DNA of 64,000 bases from Fervidobacterium thailandense. Lineage in GTDB: Bacteria; Thermotogota; Thermotogae; Thermotogales; Fervidobacteriaceae. The notes under the pieces were generated by a model, which searched no databases, was not told the origin of the DNA, and worked only from the letters and a program-made list of their open reading frames with translations. Position numbers and translations under genes: made by a program. Below, piece after piece: positions 17,640 through 26,360 of the stretch. The DNA lies in contig NZ_LWAF01000002.1 in NCBI RefSeq assembly GCF_001719065.1, positions 124,001 through 188,000 on the forward strand. The letters are read 5' to 3'. Position 1 is the stretch's first letter. Each line of letters opens with the position of its first letter.

Positions 17640-17685
17640 ATTTTTAGTCAGACTCATCAGCACTTCTCAGAGGGAGGGTTTCACT

Positions 17686-18699
17686 ATGCGTGTCGTGGTT
17701 TGGGGTTTTGGAGCGATGGGAAGAGGAATTGCAAGAAACATTATGGAGAGTAAGTTCATGAAATTGGTTGGTGTCATAGACAAGAATCCCGATTACATCG
17801 GTAAAGATGCGGGCGAGCTTTTGGGTATCGGGACGTACGGTGTACGCGTCAGAGATTCCATCGACGTCATTGAGGAGACGAACCCGGATGTGGTTGTTAT
17901 TGCAACGAGTTCTTTCGTTAGGGAGGTACTCCCACAGATCGAGTACGCGGTGAAGAATCACGCGAACGTGATCACAATTGCCGAGGAGATGGCATTCCCG
18001 TTCGATTCTCATCCTGAAGAATCGCTTTACATGGATAATTTAGCGAAACGATACGGTGTGACCATCCTCGGCACCGGTGTCAACCCCGGATTCGTGCTCG
18101 ATACACTCATCATCTCACTCACAGGTGTCTGCAGCAAGGTGGAGCGGATCGTCGCCAAGCGTATCAACGACCTCTCACCGTTTGGCAAAACCGTTATGGA
18201 AACCCAGGGAGTTGGTACAACACCCGAGGAGTTCGAGGAAGGCCTCAGGAAAGGTACTATCGTCGGGCACATTGGATTTCCGCAGAGTATCATGATGATC
18301 GCACGTGCGCTCGGTTGGAATATTACACGCATCGAGGAGGATAGAAAACCTATCATCTCGAACGTTTACAGGGAAACACCCGTTGTCAAGGTCCAACCCG
18401 GTATGGTTGCTGGATGCAACCACTCGGCCAAGGCATACATTGGTGATAAGTGCGTCATCGAGCTCTACCATCCACAGCAGATACACCCGCACCTTGAGGG
18501 TGTTGAAACTGGTGATTACATTGAGATCTATGGGGACATCAATATAAACCTCTCGATAAAGCCGGAGATTCCCGGAGGTAAGGCCACGATCGCGATCGCA
18601 ACGAACATGATCCCCATCGTCATCGGTGCACAACCCGGTTTGAAGTGTATGGCAGACCTTCCGGTGCCACGCAATATCCTCAGTAGCGTTATTGGTTAA
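17686..18699 (+). CDS. ord: 2,4-diaminopentanoate dehydrogenase
   Basis: The 337-residue NAD(P)-dependent enzyme oxidatively deaminates 2,4-diaminopentanoate to 2-amino-4-oxopentanoate, step three of ornithine oxidation. The N-terminal Rossmann fold ([16 protein letters not shown]) and dihydrodipicolinate-reductase-like C-terminal half match the Ord family described in Clostridium sticklandii. It is the first gene of ord-ortA-ortB-oraS-oraE, which makes the assignment firm. The ATG at 17686 follows a GGGAGGG site; an upstream GTG extension to 17620 would overlap the promoter. Confidence 0.93.
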   Translation: MRVVVWGFGAMGRGIARNIMESKFMKLVGVIDKNPDYIGKDAGELLGIGTYGVRVRDSIDVIEETNPDVVVIATSSFVREVLPQIEYAVKNHANVITIAEEMAFPFDSHPEESLYMDNLAKRYGVTILGTGVNPGFVLDTLIISLTGVCSKVERIVAKRINDLSPFGKTVMETQGVGTTPEEFEEGLRKGTIVGHIGFPQSIMMIARALGWNITRIEEDRKPIISNVYRETPVVKVQPGMVAGCNHSAKAYIGDKCVIELYHPQQIHPHLEGVETGDYIEIYGDININLSIKPEIPGGKATIAIATNMIPIVIGAQPGLKCMADLPVPRNILSSVIG

Positions 18700-18729
18700 C
18701 ATTTCGTTTGAAACTTCGAGGTGGTGGCC

Positions 18730-19062
18730 ATGTTAGCCAAAAAAGGTGACTGGGTGCAGATCGAATTGACGATCCTCACCCCGGAACAACGGGCACCGCA
18801 GGTACCGGAGGATACAAAAAAAGTCCCACTTATGGCCCGGTTGAAGGGCTTCCTGGTCGATGAGGTGGCATCACCCGGCGCGGTTGTTACGGTGAAAACA
18901 CCGAGCGGAAGGCTTGTGACCGGTACACTCGTAGCGGTGAATCCGAAGTACGAACACGATTTTGGTGAGCCCGTCCCGGAACTTATAACGATAGGCTTGG
19001 AACTTCGCCAGATTCTCGAAGAGAGCGAAGAAGAGAAACATCCAGGTGGTGAGATGCGATGA
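18730..19062 (+). CDS. ortA: 2-amino-4-oxopentanoate thiolase, small subunit
   Basis: The 110-residue protein is the small subunit of the thiolase that splits 2-amino-4-oxopentanoate with CoA to alanine and acetyl-CoA. It shows the OrtA pattern KGDWVQIELTILTPEQRAPQVP and KGFLVDEV..GAVVTVKTPSGR. It needs OrtB, encoded immediately downstream with a 4-base overlap (ATGA-type junction at 19059-19062), so translation is coupled. The ATG at 18730 follows GAGGTGG; two in-frame GTGs just upstream are less likely. Confidence 0.92.
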   Translation: MLAKKGDWVQIELTILTPEQRAPQVPEDTKKVPLMARLKGFLVDEVASPGAVVTVKTPSGRLVTGTLVAVNPKYEHDFGEPVPELITIGLELRQILEESEEEKHPGGEMR

Positions 19063-20474
19063 GGGACCTTTCCTACAGCGCGGTCATGGCAAGGCGCGCC
19101 GAGATAATGAGGAAGGCCGTCGGTATTGATTACGAAAAGTTCATCATCGAAGGGTTCGCGTTCGACTACGAGGGAATGATGAAAGAAGTCGGTTATTCCA
19201 TCGAAGACGTGCGAAAAATCCAAGCCGAGACGTGCGTGGGAAACACCCCACTCGTCGAGCTGAAGAACATAAACAGGCTCATCAGAAAAATCGCACCGAA
19301 GGGCAAGGGAGCTCGGATATTCCTTAAAGACGAGGCAACAAATCCATCCGGAAGCTTCAAGGATCGCAGAGCTGCCGTGAGCGTTTACCATGCTCAGAAG
19401 CTCGGCTACAAGGGCGTCATCGCGGCAACGAGTGGTAACTACGGTGCGGCGGTCGCATCGCAGGCTGCCAAGCGCGGACTGAAATGTATCATCGTTCAAG
19501 AATGCTACGATAGCCATTGGCGCGGACAACCGGAAATTTTGGAAAAAGGACGCGCTTGCGAAGCCTACGGTGCCGAGGTTGTACAACTCACCGTCGGGCC
19601 GGAGCTTTTCTACTATACACTCGTGCTTCTCGAGGAAACTGGTTATTTCAACGCATCCCTTTATTCACCGTACGCGATCGCTGGAATAGAAACCCTGGGC
19701 TACGAGATAGCGGAGCAGATGTTGAAACTCACCGGTAGGTTCCCGGATGCGGTTGTTGTAACGCACGCTGGAGGAGGACTCATCACCGGTACCGCCCGCG
19801 GGTTGAAGAAGGCTGGTGCGGTCAACACGAAGGTTATCGGTGCGAGCGTCGATCTCAGAGGCTTGCACATGGCAAGTGACAACGACTTCAACAGAAAGTA
19901 CTTCACCACCGGACACACCGGTTTCGGTATCCCATTCGCAGTTTTCCCGGACCGCTCCGACGTGCCGAAAAACGCCGCACGCCCGCTCAGGTACATGGAC
20001 CGCTACGTGCTCGTAACTCAGGGAGAGGTTTTCTACGTGACCGAAATGCTCGCGCACCTGGAGGGACTCCAGCGCGGACCAGCCGGTAACACCTCTTTGG
20101 CGGCGGCATTCGCGCTCGCACTCGAGATGGACGAGGATCAAACCATCGTTGTGAACGAAACCGAATACACCGGTGCAGGTAAACTTCCCTCCGCCCAATT
20201 GACTTTTGCAAAGAAGATGGGAATGATCGTGAAACGCGGGCACCCGATTCTTGAAGACAAACCCGGCCAAGTCATCGCAATCCCCGAGCATCCATCTCAG
20301 ATAGGTGTCATCGAGTATCCGGTGGAAGAACTCAAGAAGAGTTATTTGAAAGAACTCATCAAGCGCGAGGGAAGAACGCAGTTCACGGAAGCGGAATGGA
20401 AGTTCCTGGAAGAAGACCTGAGGGCCACGAGAGAGCAGATAGAAAAATGGATCGCTGAGATAAAGATAAGCTGA
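19059..20474 (+). CDS. ortB: 2-amino-4-oxopentanoate thiolase, PLP-binding large subunit
   Basis: The 471-residue product belongs to the fold-type II PLP enzymes (threonine synthase-like). The Schiff-base Lys is in NPSGSFKDRRA (about residue 103), the substrate/phosphate loop in ATSGNYGAAVASQAAKRG, and the cofactor glycine loop in THAGGGLITG. With OrtA it completes the carbon-splitting step of ornithine oxidation. The gene is sandwiched between ortA (overlap 4 bases) and oraS (13-base gap). Confidence 0.94.
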   Translation: MRDLSYSAVMARRAEIMRKAVGIDYEKFIIEGFAFDYEGMMKEVGYSIEDVRKIQAETCVGNTPLVELKNINRLIRKIAPKGKGARIFLKDEATNPSGSFKDRRAAVSVYHAQKLGYKGVIAATSGNYGAAVASQAAKRGLKCIIVQECYDSHWRGQPEILEKGRACEAYGAEVVQLTVGPELFYYTLVLLEETGYFNASLYSPYAIAGIETLGYEIAEQMLKLTGRFPDAVVVTHAGGGLITGTARGLKKAGAVNTKVIGASVDLRGLHMASDNDFNRKYFTTGHTGFGIPFAVFPDRSDVPKNAARPLRYMDRYVLVTQGEVFYVTEMLAHLEGLQRGPAGNTSLAAAFALALEMDEDQTIVVNETEYTGAGKLPSAQLTFAKKMGMIVKRGHPILEDKPGQVIAIPEHPSQIGVIEYPVEELKKSYLKELIKREGRTQFTEAEWKFLEEDLRATREQIEKWIAEIKIS

Positions 20475-20487
20475 AAGGGGGTTTATC

Positions 20488-20856
20488 ATGAAACCAAGAC
20501 CGGATGATTTCGCCGAAAGATCAAGACATCTCCAGCACATGAGTGATGAAGAACTCGACGCGTACTTCTGGGAACTTGTTGAAAAGGTTGTCGATCCACT
20601 TGTTGAACTTGCAAGGACGCACACGTCACCGTCGATAGAACGTTCCGTCCTTCTAAGAATGGGATTCAACAGCCTCGAGGCGAAGAAACTCGTGGACATG
20701 ATTTTCGAACGTGGACTCCTTGGAAAGGGTGCAGGACACATCGTTTGGAGGATCGCGAAAGAGCACAACATAGACTACATAGAAGCCGGTAGAAGGTTGA
20801 TAAACGGTATGTACTGGGACGATGTGGACAGGATATTCAAAGGGGTGAAGAAGTAA
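20488..20856 (+). CDS. oraS: D-ornithine 4,5-aminomutase, S subunit
   Basis: The 122-residue small subunit of the adenosylcobalamin- and PLP-dependent aminomutase that moves the terminal amino group of D-ornithine to C4. Conserved OraS stretches are DFAERSRHLQHMSDEELDAYFWE and PSIERSVLLRMGFNSLEAK, followed by GKGAGHIVW. An AAAGGGGG site precedes the ATG. Its stop overlaps the oraE start by one base, consistent with equimolar subunits. Confidence 0.94.
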   Translation: MKPRPDDFAERSRHLQHMSDEELDAYFWELVEKVVDPLVELARTHTSPSIERSVLLRMGFNSLEAKKLVDMIFERGLLGKGAGHIVWRIAKEHNIDYIEAGRRLINGMYWDDVDRIFKGVKK

Positions 20857-23066
20857 TGATGCCACTGGATCCCAAAAAGCCTATAGATATCGAAGAAATA
20901 CTGAAAGATTTGGACAAATACCGACCAAGACGCAGAGGGTGGACCTGGAGAAAGAAACTTCCCGAAGGTACGAAGGTTGATAGGTACGAATACTACCAAA
21001 TTAGCGAGCCGTTGAAGAACAGCATTCCACTTCCCGCGGCGCACTATTTTAACAACATAGATCCGCAACCGGATGTTGTCATCACCGCGGAGATCGCGTC
21101 CGGTCGGTTCGAGGATGATATTCGCAGGATGCGCATGGCCGCCTGGCACGGTGCGGACCACATCATGGTCATCCGCACACTCGGACAGTCGCACTTTGAC
21201 GGCCTCATCGAGGGGACTCCCGAAGGCGTCGGTGGTATACCAATCACCCGTAAACAGGTGCGCGCAACGAGGAAGGCACTCGATTTGATCGAGGACGAAG
21301 TCGGTAGACCCATAAACTTCCACAGCTACGTTTCCGGGGTTGCCGGACCGGAGATAGCCGTACTCTTTGCGGAAGAGGGTGTTAACGGGGCACACCAGGA
21401 CCCGCAGTACAACATCCTCTATCGTGGTGTTAACCCCGTGCGCTCGTTCGTGGATGCGGCCGTTGCCAAGAAGATAATGGCATGGGCAGGGATGCTCCAA
21501 ATCGATGGTGCGCACAACGCGAACGCATCGGCAAAAATCTCCTGGACCGTCATGCCGGAGCTCTTGGTTCAGCACGGTATCAACTGTATGTTCTCACTTA
21601 AAGTGGGCATGCCGAAAGAAAACATCGCACTCTCCACCGTTCCACCGATGATCGCGCCAACACCGGAGATGCGCATTGACCTACCGTATGCAGTTGCGCT
21701 CAGAGAACTCTTCAAAGGTTTCAGGTTCCGAGCACAGATGAACACCAGGTACATCGAATCGGACCTTTTTGACGCAACGAGAGTTCACGTATTGAACGCG
21801 GTACTCTCCAGACTCACCAGCGCGGACTTACAGTCCACGATAACCCCCGATGAGGGTAGGAACGTACCGTGGCACATAAACTCGATCCGCGGTGTTGAAA
21901 CGGCAAAACACACGCTCCTTGCAATGGATGGAATCCAGAAGTACGTCAAGATAGACCGGGAAGCGATTCGCGAAAAGGTACGCGAATTGAAGATGCGTGC
22001 CATCCTGATGCTCGAGGAAATCCTCGAAATGGGAGGTTACTTTGAAGCACTCGAGGCTGGGATGTTTGTAGATAACGGCTATTATCCCGAACGACTCGGT
22101 GATGGGATTGCAAGGAAGAAAGATGGAGAAATCGCAGCCGGAACGGTTGTACCTAGGGACCCGGATTACATGGCACCCGTGTGTGAACACTTCGGTTACA
22201 ACAACCTACCGGAGGGATTGGAAAAACCGTGTGATCTTATCGGAGGGTGTACGTTCCACAAACCGGAGAAGATCCAATTCATCGACGAACTCGACGAGAC
22301 TGACAACGTGAACCTAAGACTCCAACGCGTTAAGGACATGAAAGCACGAAATGTCATAAAACCTGAAGTTGAATGGTACGCGGATGGTTGGATACAACTG
22401 GATATGACCTTCTCACTCCCGGAAGAGTACGCCGAAGCAGCTGCACTCGCGGTTTGTGAAAGACTTGGTCTTGAGGATCCGACGATAATAGCCAAAACGG
22501 TCCTCCACCCAGCGGAAGGTACGTACGTTGAGGTTAAGGCAAAAGTGCCCTTCGAAATTAAGATCGACGAGCTGAAACTCCCGAAGAAGCCTGAGATTTT
22601 GCCCGAAGATGAGATATTCGATTTCGTGGCCAAACGACCAATAACCGTTGTAGCGGCGACTGTGGGCGAGGACGAACACTCGGTGGGATTGAGGGAGATA
22701 CTCGACATAAAGCACGGTGGTATCGAAAAGTACGGTATCAAGTATCATTACCTTGGCACCAGCTGCCCACCGGAAAAACTTATCGACGCGGCGATAGAGA
22801 CCGGTGCGGATGCGATACTCGCCTCGATGATAATCACGCACAACGACGTGCATATAAAGAACATGCGAAGGCTCAACGAGCTGGCAATCGAGAAAGGTAT
22901 CCGCGATAAAGTGCTCATCATCGTGGGAGGTACGCAGATCACGAACGACCTGGCAATCGAAAACGGCGTCGATGCAGGATTCGGGCGCGGAACGAAGGGA
23001 ATTCACGTCGCATCGTTCATCGTCAAAAAACTGAGGGAACGCGATGCCCAGAGTTCCGGAAACTGA
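20856..23066 (+). CDS. oraE: D-ornithine 4,5-aminomutase, E subunit (B12/PLP)
   Basis: The 736-residue catalytic subunit has an N-terminal TIM-barrel that binds PLP and adenosylcobalamin, and a C-terminal Rossmann-like B12 domain (from about residue 600). The base-off cobalamin motif DxHxxG is visible as DEHSVG, followed by GGTQ and a C-terminal GFGRGT loop. Length and domain order match clostridial OraE. Starts at ATG 20856 (overlapping the oraS stop) or ATG 20859. No reactivating chaperone gene and no ornithine racemase are nearby, so D-ornithine must come from a racemase encoded elsewhere. Confidence 0.95.
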   Translation: MMPLDPKKPIDIEEILKDLDKYRPRRRGWTWRKKLPEGTKVDRYEYYQISEPLKNSIPLPAAHYFNNIDPQPDVVITAEIASGRFEDDIRRMRMAAWHGADHIMVIRTLGQSHFDGLIEGTPEGVGGIPITRKQVRATRKALDLIEDEVGRPINFHSYVSGVAGPEIAVLFAEEGVNGAHQDPQYNILYRGVNPVRSFVDAAVAKKIMAWAGMLQIDGAHNANASAKISWTVMPELLVQHGINCMFSLKVGMPKENIALSTVPPMIAPTPEMRIDLPYAVALRELFKGFRFRAQMNTRYIESDLFDATRVHVLNAVLSRLTSADLQSTITPDEGRNVPWHINSIRGVETAKHTLLAMDGIQKYVKIDREAIREKVRELKMRAILMLEEILEMGGYFEALEAGMFVDNGYYPERLGDGIARKKDGEIAAGTVVPRDPDYMAPVCEHFGYNNLPEGLEKPCDLIGGCTFHKPEKIQFIDELDETDNVNLRLQRVKDMKARNVIKPEVEWYADGWIQLDMTFSLPEEYAEAAALAVCERLGLEDPTIIAKTVLHPAEGTYVEVKAKVPFEIKIDELKLPKKPEILPEDEIFDFVAKRPITVVAATVGEDEHSVGLREILDIKHGGIEKYGIKYHYLGTSCPPEKLIDAAIETGADAILASMIITHNDVHIKNMRRLNELAIEKGIRDKVLIIVGGTQITNDLAIENGVDAGFGRGTKGIHVASFIVKKLRERDAQSSGN

Positions 23067-23144
23067 GGCCTTAAAAGTGCCAAAACCGCCAAAATTTTCG
23101 ATGGAAATCACAAAGTCGTTTTGTAGCTTCGGGTAATCACATTC

Positions 23145-23183
23145 CGACCGCTGGCCGAAATTACAGGATTCGGTCAGCGGTCG
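23145..23183 (+). other. Strong hairpin between oraE and the semialdehyde dehydrogenase gene
   Basis: Fifteen-base arms 23145-23159 and 23169-23183 pair fully with one G-U wobble around a 9-base loop. No T run follows, and the next ribosome site (AAGGAGGGGG) begins about 7 bases later. It may stabilise or process the mRNA, or act as a partial attenuator. Confidence 0.6.
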
Positions 23184-23205
23184 ATTCGTAAGGAGGGGGA
23201 GAGGG

Positions 23206-24783
23206 ATGTCTTACGAGGCGACACACTGGACGATTATTCCACCGTTCAAAAACGAGCCACCGGTCAACTTTGACCTACCGGAAAACGAGAAACGTATGCA
23301 CGAGGCTCTCGAGAAGGTCTACAAAGAGTTCGGTAGAGAGTACGATATCGTCATCGGAGGAAAACACTACAAAACGGAAAAGAAGATTCGCTCCATCAAC
23401 CCCAGCAAGTTCGACGAGGTTGTTGGAATCGTAAACAGTGCAACCGAAGAGCTCGCGGATCTGGCTGTCCAGGAAGCTTGGAAAGCCTACGAAACCTGGA
23501 GTCGTACACCCGCGTGGAAACGTGCCGAGTACCTGCTGAAAGCCGCACAGCTCATACGCGAGCGCAAGTTTGAGTTCGACGCCTGGCTCGTGTACGAGGT
23601 CGGCAAGAACTGGATCGAAGCGGACGCGGACGTTTCTGAGGCCATCGATTTTCTGGAATTCTACGCACGTGAAATGCTCAGGTACGCCTCCGAGCAACCG
23701 ATAGTCAGGATCCCGGGTGAATACAACGAACTTCGTTACATACCACTTGGAGTCGGTGCCATCATCCCACCGTGGAACTTCCCACTCGCCATCCTCGTAG
23801 GAATGACGAGTGCTGCAATCGTCACGGGAAACACCGTCGTGCTTAAACCCGCAAGCGATAGCCCGGTCATCGCGGCGAAATTCTTCGAGGTCATGCGCGA
23901 GGTCGGATTACCGGACGGAGTGATAAACTTCCTTCCCGGTAGCGGAGCACTGGCTGGGGAGTTTCTCGTAAAACATCCCAAGGTGCGGTTCATCAGCTTT
24001 ACCGGTTCTAAGGACGTCGGATTGAGGATCCACGAACTTGCCGCAAAGCCGCAACCAGGTCAAATTTGGATAAAACGCACCGTTCTTGAGATGGGAGGAA
24101 AGGACGCGGTGGTGGTGGATGAAACCGCGGACCTTGACGCAGCTGCGGAAGGTATCGTTGTGAGCGCGTTCGGCTACCAGGGCCAGAAATGTAGTGCGGG
24201 AAGTAGGGCTATCGTTGTCAAAGACGTCTACGATATCGTCATTGAAAAAGTTCTGGAACGTATGAAAAAGATCAAGATGGGTGATGTACGCTACAAAGAA
24301 AACTGGCTCGGACCTGTGATAAACAAGAGTTCGATGGAAAAGATAATGGCCTACATCGAGATAGGCAAGAACGAAGGCCAACTCATCTGGGGTGGTAACT
24401 CACGTGAGGATTTGGGAGGTTACTTCATCGAACCGACCATTTTCAAAGACGTAGCTTGGAATGCACGAATAGCCCAAGAAGAAATATTTGGCCCATTGCT
24501 GGCGTTCATAAAGGCTGAAGACTTCGACGATGCGTTGAGGATTGCCAACAGCACCGAATACGGACTTACCGGCTCGTTGTACTCACGGGACAGGACAAGG
24601 ATTGAACGTGCAAAAGAAGAGTTCCACGTTGGTAACCTATACTTCAACCGCAAATGCACAGGCGCACTCGTGGGTGTCCATCCGTTCGGTGGGTTCAACA
24701 TGAGCGGAACGGATAGCAAGGCGGGTGGACGGGACTACCTTGGCCTATTCCTCCAAGCGAAGGTGTGGAGTGAGAAGATTTAG
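23206..24783 (+). CDS. rocA: L-glutamate gamma-semialdehyde (1-pyrroline-5-carboxylate) dehydrogenase
   Basis: The 525-residue aldehyde dehydrogenase oxidises glutamate semialdehyde to glutamate with NAD(P)+. ALDH hallmarks are the PPWNFPLAI oxyanion-Asn strand, NTVVLKPAS cofactor site, FTGSKDVG, the general-base Glu in VLEMGGKDAVVV and the nucleophile Cys in GYQGQKCSAGSR. The pattern and the N-terminal extension (PPFKNEPPVNF) fit the bacterial RocA/PruA2 group. It follows oraE by 139 bases containing a hairpin and has a strong AAGGAGGGGG site. The setting suggests a second outlet for ornithine or proline carbon via glutamate; no ornithine aminotransferase is in the window. Confidence 0.92.
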   Translation: MSYEATHWTIIPPFKNEPPVNFDLPENEKRMHEALEKVYKEFGREYDIVIGGKHYKTEKKIRSINPSKFDEVVGIVNSATEELADLAVQEAWKAYETWSRTPAWKRAEYLLKAAQLIRERKFEFDAWLVYEVGKNWIEADADVSEAIDFLEFYAREMLRYASEQPIVRIPGEYNELRYIPLGVGAIIPPWNFPLAILVGMTSAAIVTGNTVVLKPASDSPVIAAKFFEVMREVGLPDGVINFLPGSGALAGEFLVKHPKVRFISFTGSKDVGLRIHELAAKPQPGQIWIKRTVLEMGGKDAVVVDETADLDAAAEGIVVSAFGYQGQKCSAGSRAIVVKDVYDIVIEKVLERMKKIKMGDVRYKENWLGPVINKSSMEKIMAYIEIGKNEGQLIWGGNSREDLGGYFIEPTIFKDVAWNARIAQEEIFGPLLAFIKAEDFDDALRIANSTEYGLTGSLYSRDRTRIERAKEEFHVGNLYFNRKCTGALVGVHPFGGFNMSGTDSKAGGRDYLGLFLQAKVWSEKI

Positions 24784-24808
24784 GCAACAAATAAACCACC
24801 AAGCAAAA

Positions 24809-24840
24809 CAAAACCCCCGCGGACGCGGGGGTTTTGCTGT
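24809..24840. terminator. Bidirectional rho-independent terminator
   Basis: Thirteen-base perfect arms 24809-24821 and 24824-24836 (CCCCCGCG/CGCGGGGG core) with A-rich and T-rich flanks lie between the convergent rocA and Omp-beta genes. Confidence 0.92.
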
Positions 24841-24867
24841 TCACTGACGTTTATTACGTTGCACGAA

Positions 24868-26226
24868 TTAGAACTTGGCCTCGTACACCAACCTGACTTT
24901 CCAATCTGGAGCATTCAGGAATTCACCAGCCGCATCATAGATTTTGTTTTTATCGGGATCACCAAGAGTTCCGTAGTAACCGTCGAAGTAAGTGTTTGCA
25001 GTTAAGTTGTACTTACCGTAGATCTTGTAACCGTTCTTGTCTCCGGTCTTGTCTTTAAACATCGCGTAGTCTCCGCGGAGATAGAGCTGATCGATGGTTG
25101 TTTCCACGTAAGCGTTAATGTATTTGTATTTATCGATTTCCGCAACGTTATCCCAGAAAGCAAATGCGCCAACGGTCGTTTTATCGATAACCAGTTTAAC
25201 ATCGGCATCAAGTGTATATTTCTTCTTTTCATCGAGAACATTATCGTTCGTAACTTTCGCTGTTAGTGTAACTGGATCAACCTTCAACACGACTTTGGCT
25301 TCATCGAGCTTAAGAGAAAACGTACCTTGCGCACCGGAGAAATCGTAGTTCGGTGTTATCTTAAGAGTTGGTGTGACTGGACCGAACGTATCGGTATATG
25401 TAATTGTTGCTTTAACGTATTTTCCATTCTCAATGTTCGAGGATTTGTAATCGAGTTTGTCGAGGTTTTCACCCATTTTAAATTCCGGAGCAATGGTTAG
25501 TCCTTTTACTGGTGTCATGGAACCTTTAACTATGAGGTCGTAAGCGGTTTTACCGTCTTCATCAACCATTCCTGCAAAGACTGTAACGTTCGGTTTTATG
25601 ATTCCAAGGTCAAACTCGGCATTGGCGTGTGCACCATATTCGTATTTATCCTTGTTTGCTATGTTGTAGAAACCTCCGATAAGAGTAAATGGTTTCACGG
25701 TGTACTTGACTAAGAGCATATCCTCGAAGTATATGGCATCGTTTGTCGTATCATCTTTTAATTCTTGGAAGTAAAACTCAAGACCAGGAACGGTCTTCGG
25801 GAGAGTTATCTGGAACGCATCTTTAAGTCCTGCTACGAAATTTCCTTTGGCATCTCTACCAGTAAAGTAATCGCTGACGAACTGGGGACTCGTGGTGTAA
25901 TAACCCGTGAAGAAAGGTGTTTCAAACTTGACATCATTAAGCTTAAGGTCAAATGTCATACCTTTGTCACTAATACCACTGTACGATAGTGAAAACGTCG
26001 CACCAACTTGACTTGTCGGACCGAATGTAAAACTTACACGCCCTCTAACAAAGTCAGCGTTCGTACCATCGGTTGCTATACCGCTGATGTTTATTCCACC
26101 CTTGTCAACGACCAACTGGAACCTGACAGTACCGGAATAACTAAAGTTACCAATAGTAAACGTCGTCTCAGCGGCAAACGCAAAGAGCGCAACTACCAAA
26201 AGTAAACCCACAAGAACCTTCTTCAT
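24868..26226 (-). CDS. Outer membrane beta-barrel protein, Omp-beta-like
   Basis: The 452-residue protein has a clear Sec signal peptide (MKKVLVGLLLVVALFAFAAE) and otherwise only alternating polar/hydrophobic strands rich in Tyr, Gly, Asp and Lys, ending in an aromatic residue (VRLVYEAKF), as expected for a porin-like barrel. In Thermotoga the toga porin Omp-beta is encoded right after Omp-alpha; the same order is found here, with a 134-base gap. It is therefore probably the major barrel of the outer sheath. A GGAGGAGGGAG ribosome site suggests very high expression. Substrate selectivity is unknown. Confidence 0.8.
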   Translation of the reverse strand: MKKVLVGLLLVVALFAFAAETTFTIGNFSYSGTVRFQLVVDKGGINISGIATDGTNADFVRGRVSFTFGPTSQVGATFSLSYSGISDKGMTFDLKLNDVKFETPFFTGYYTTSPQFVSDYFTGRDAKGNFVAGLKDAFQITLPKTVPGLEFYFQELKDDTTNDAIYFEDMLLVKYTVKPFTLIGGFYNIANKDKYEYGAHANAEFDLGIIKPNVTVFAGMVDEDGKTAYDLIVKGSMTPVKGLTIAPEFKMGENLDKLDYKSSNIENGKYVKATITYTDTFGPVTPTLKITPNYDFSGAQGTFSLKLDEAKVVLKVDPVTLTAKVTNDNVLDEKKKYTLDADVKLVIDKTTVGAFAFWDNVAEIDKYKYINAYVETTIDQLYLRGDYAMFKDKTGDKNGYKIYGKYNLTANTYFDGYYGTLGDPDKNKIYDAAGEFLNAPDWKVRLVYEAKF

Positions 26227-26332
26227 ACCTAATCTCCCTCCTCCTCAAAAGATTTGAAAGAAATCCAGAAACGTAAGAATCGAAGTTTTAAACATTCAAA
26301 CTCTTAAATCGCATCCCCCCTTTTTTTCGACA

Positions 26333-26348
26333 GTATATACGTATATAC
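26333..26348. repeat. Perfect 16-base palindrome/direct repeat in the omp intergenic region
   Basis: GTATATAC occurs twice in tandem, giving a 16-base perfect palindrome 13-28 bases past the Omp-alpha stop. It lacks a GC-rich stem or T tail, so it looks more like a protein-binding site or processing hairpin than a terminator. Confidence 0.6.
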
Positions 26349-26360
26349 GAGAATTCAGCA

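Noticed and set aside
17320-17685. Cobalamin riboswitch before the B12-dependent ornithine genes
   Set aside because: No B12-box consensus or the expected long folded leader was found between promoter and ord; the transcript leader is only about 40 bases.
19665-20771. A 368-codon open frame on the minus strand
   Set aside because: It runs antisense to ortB and oraS, both firmly identified, and has no ribosome site or recognisable domain.
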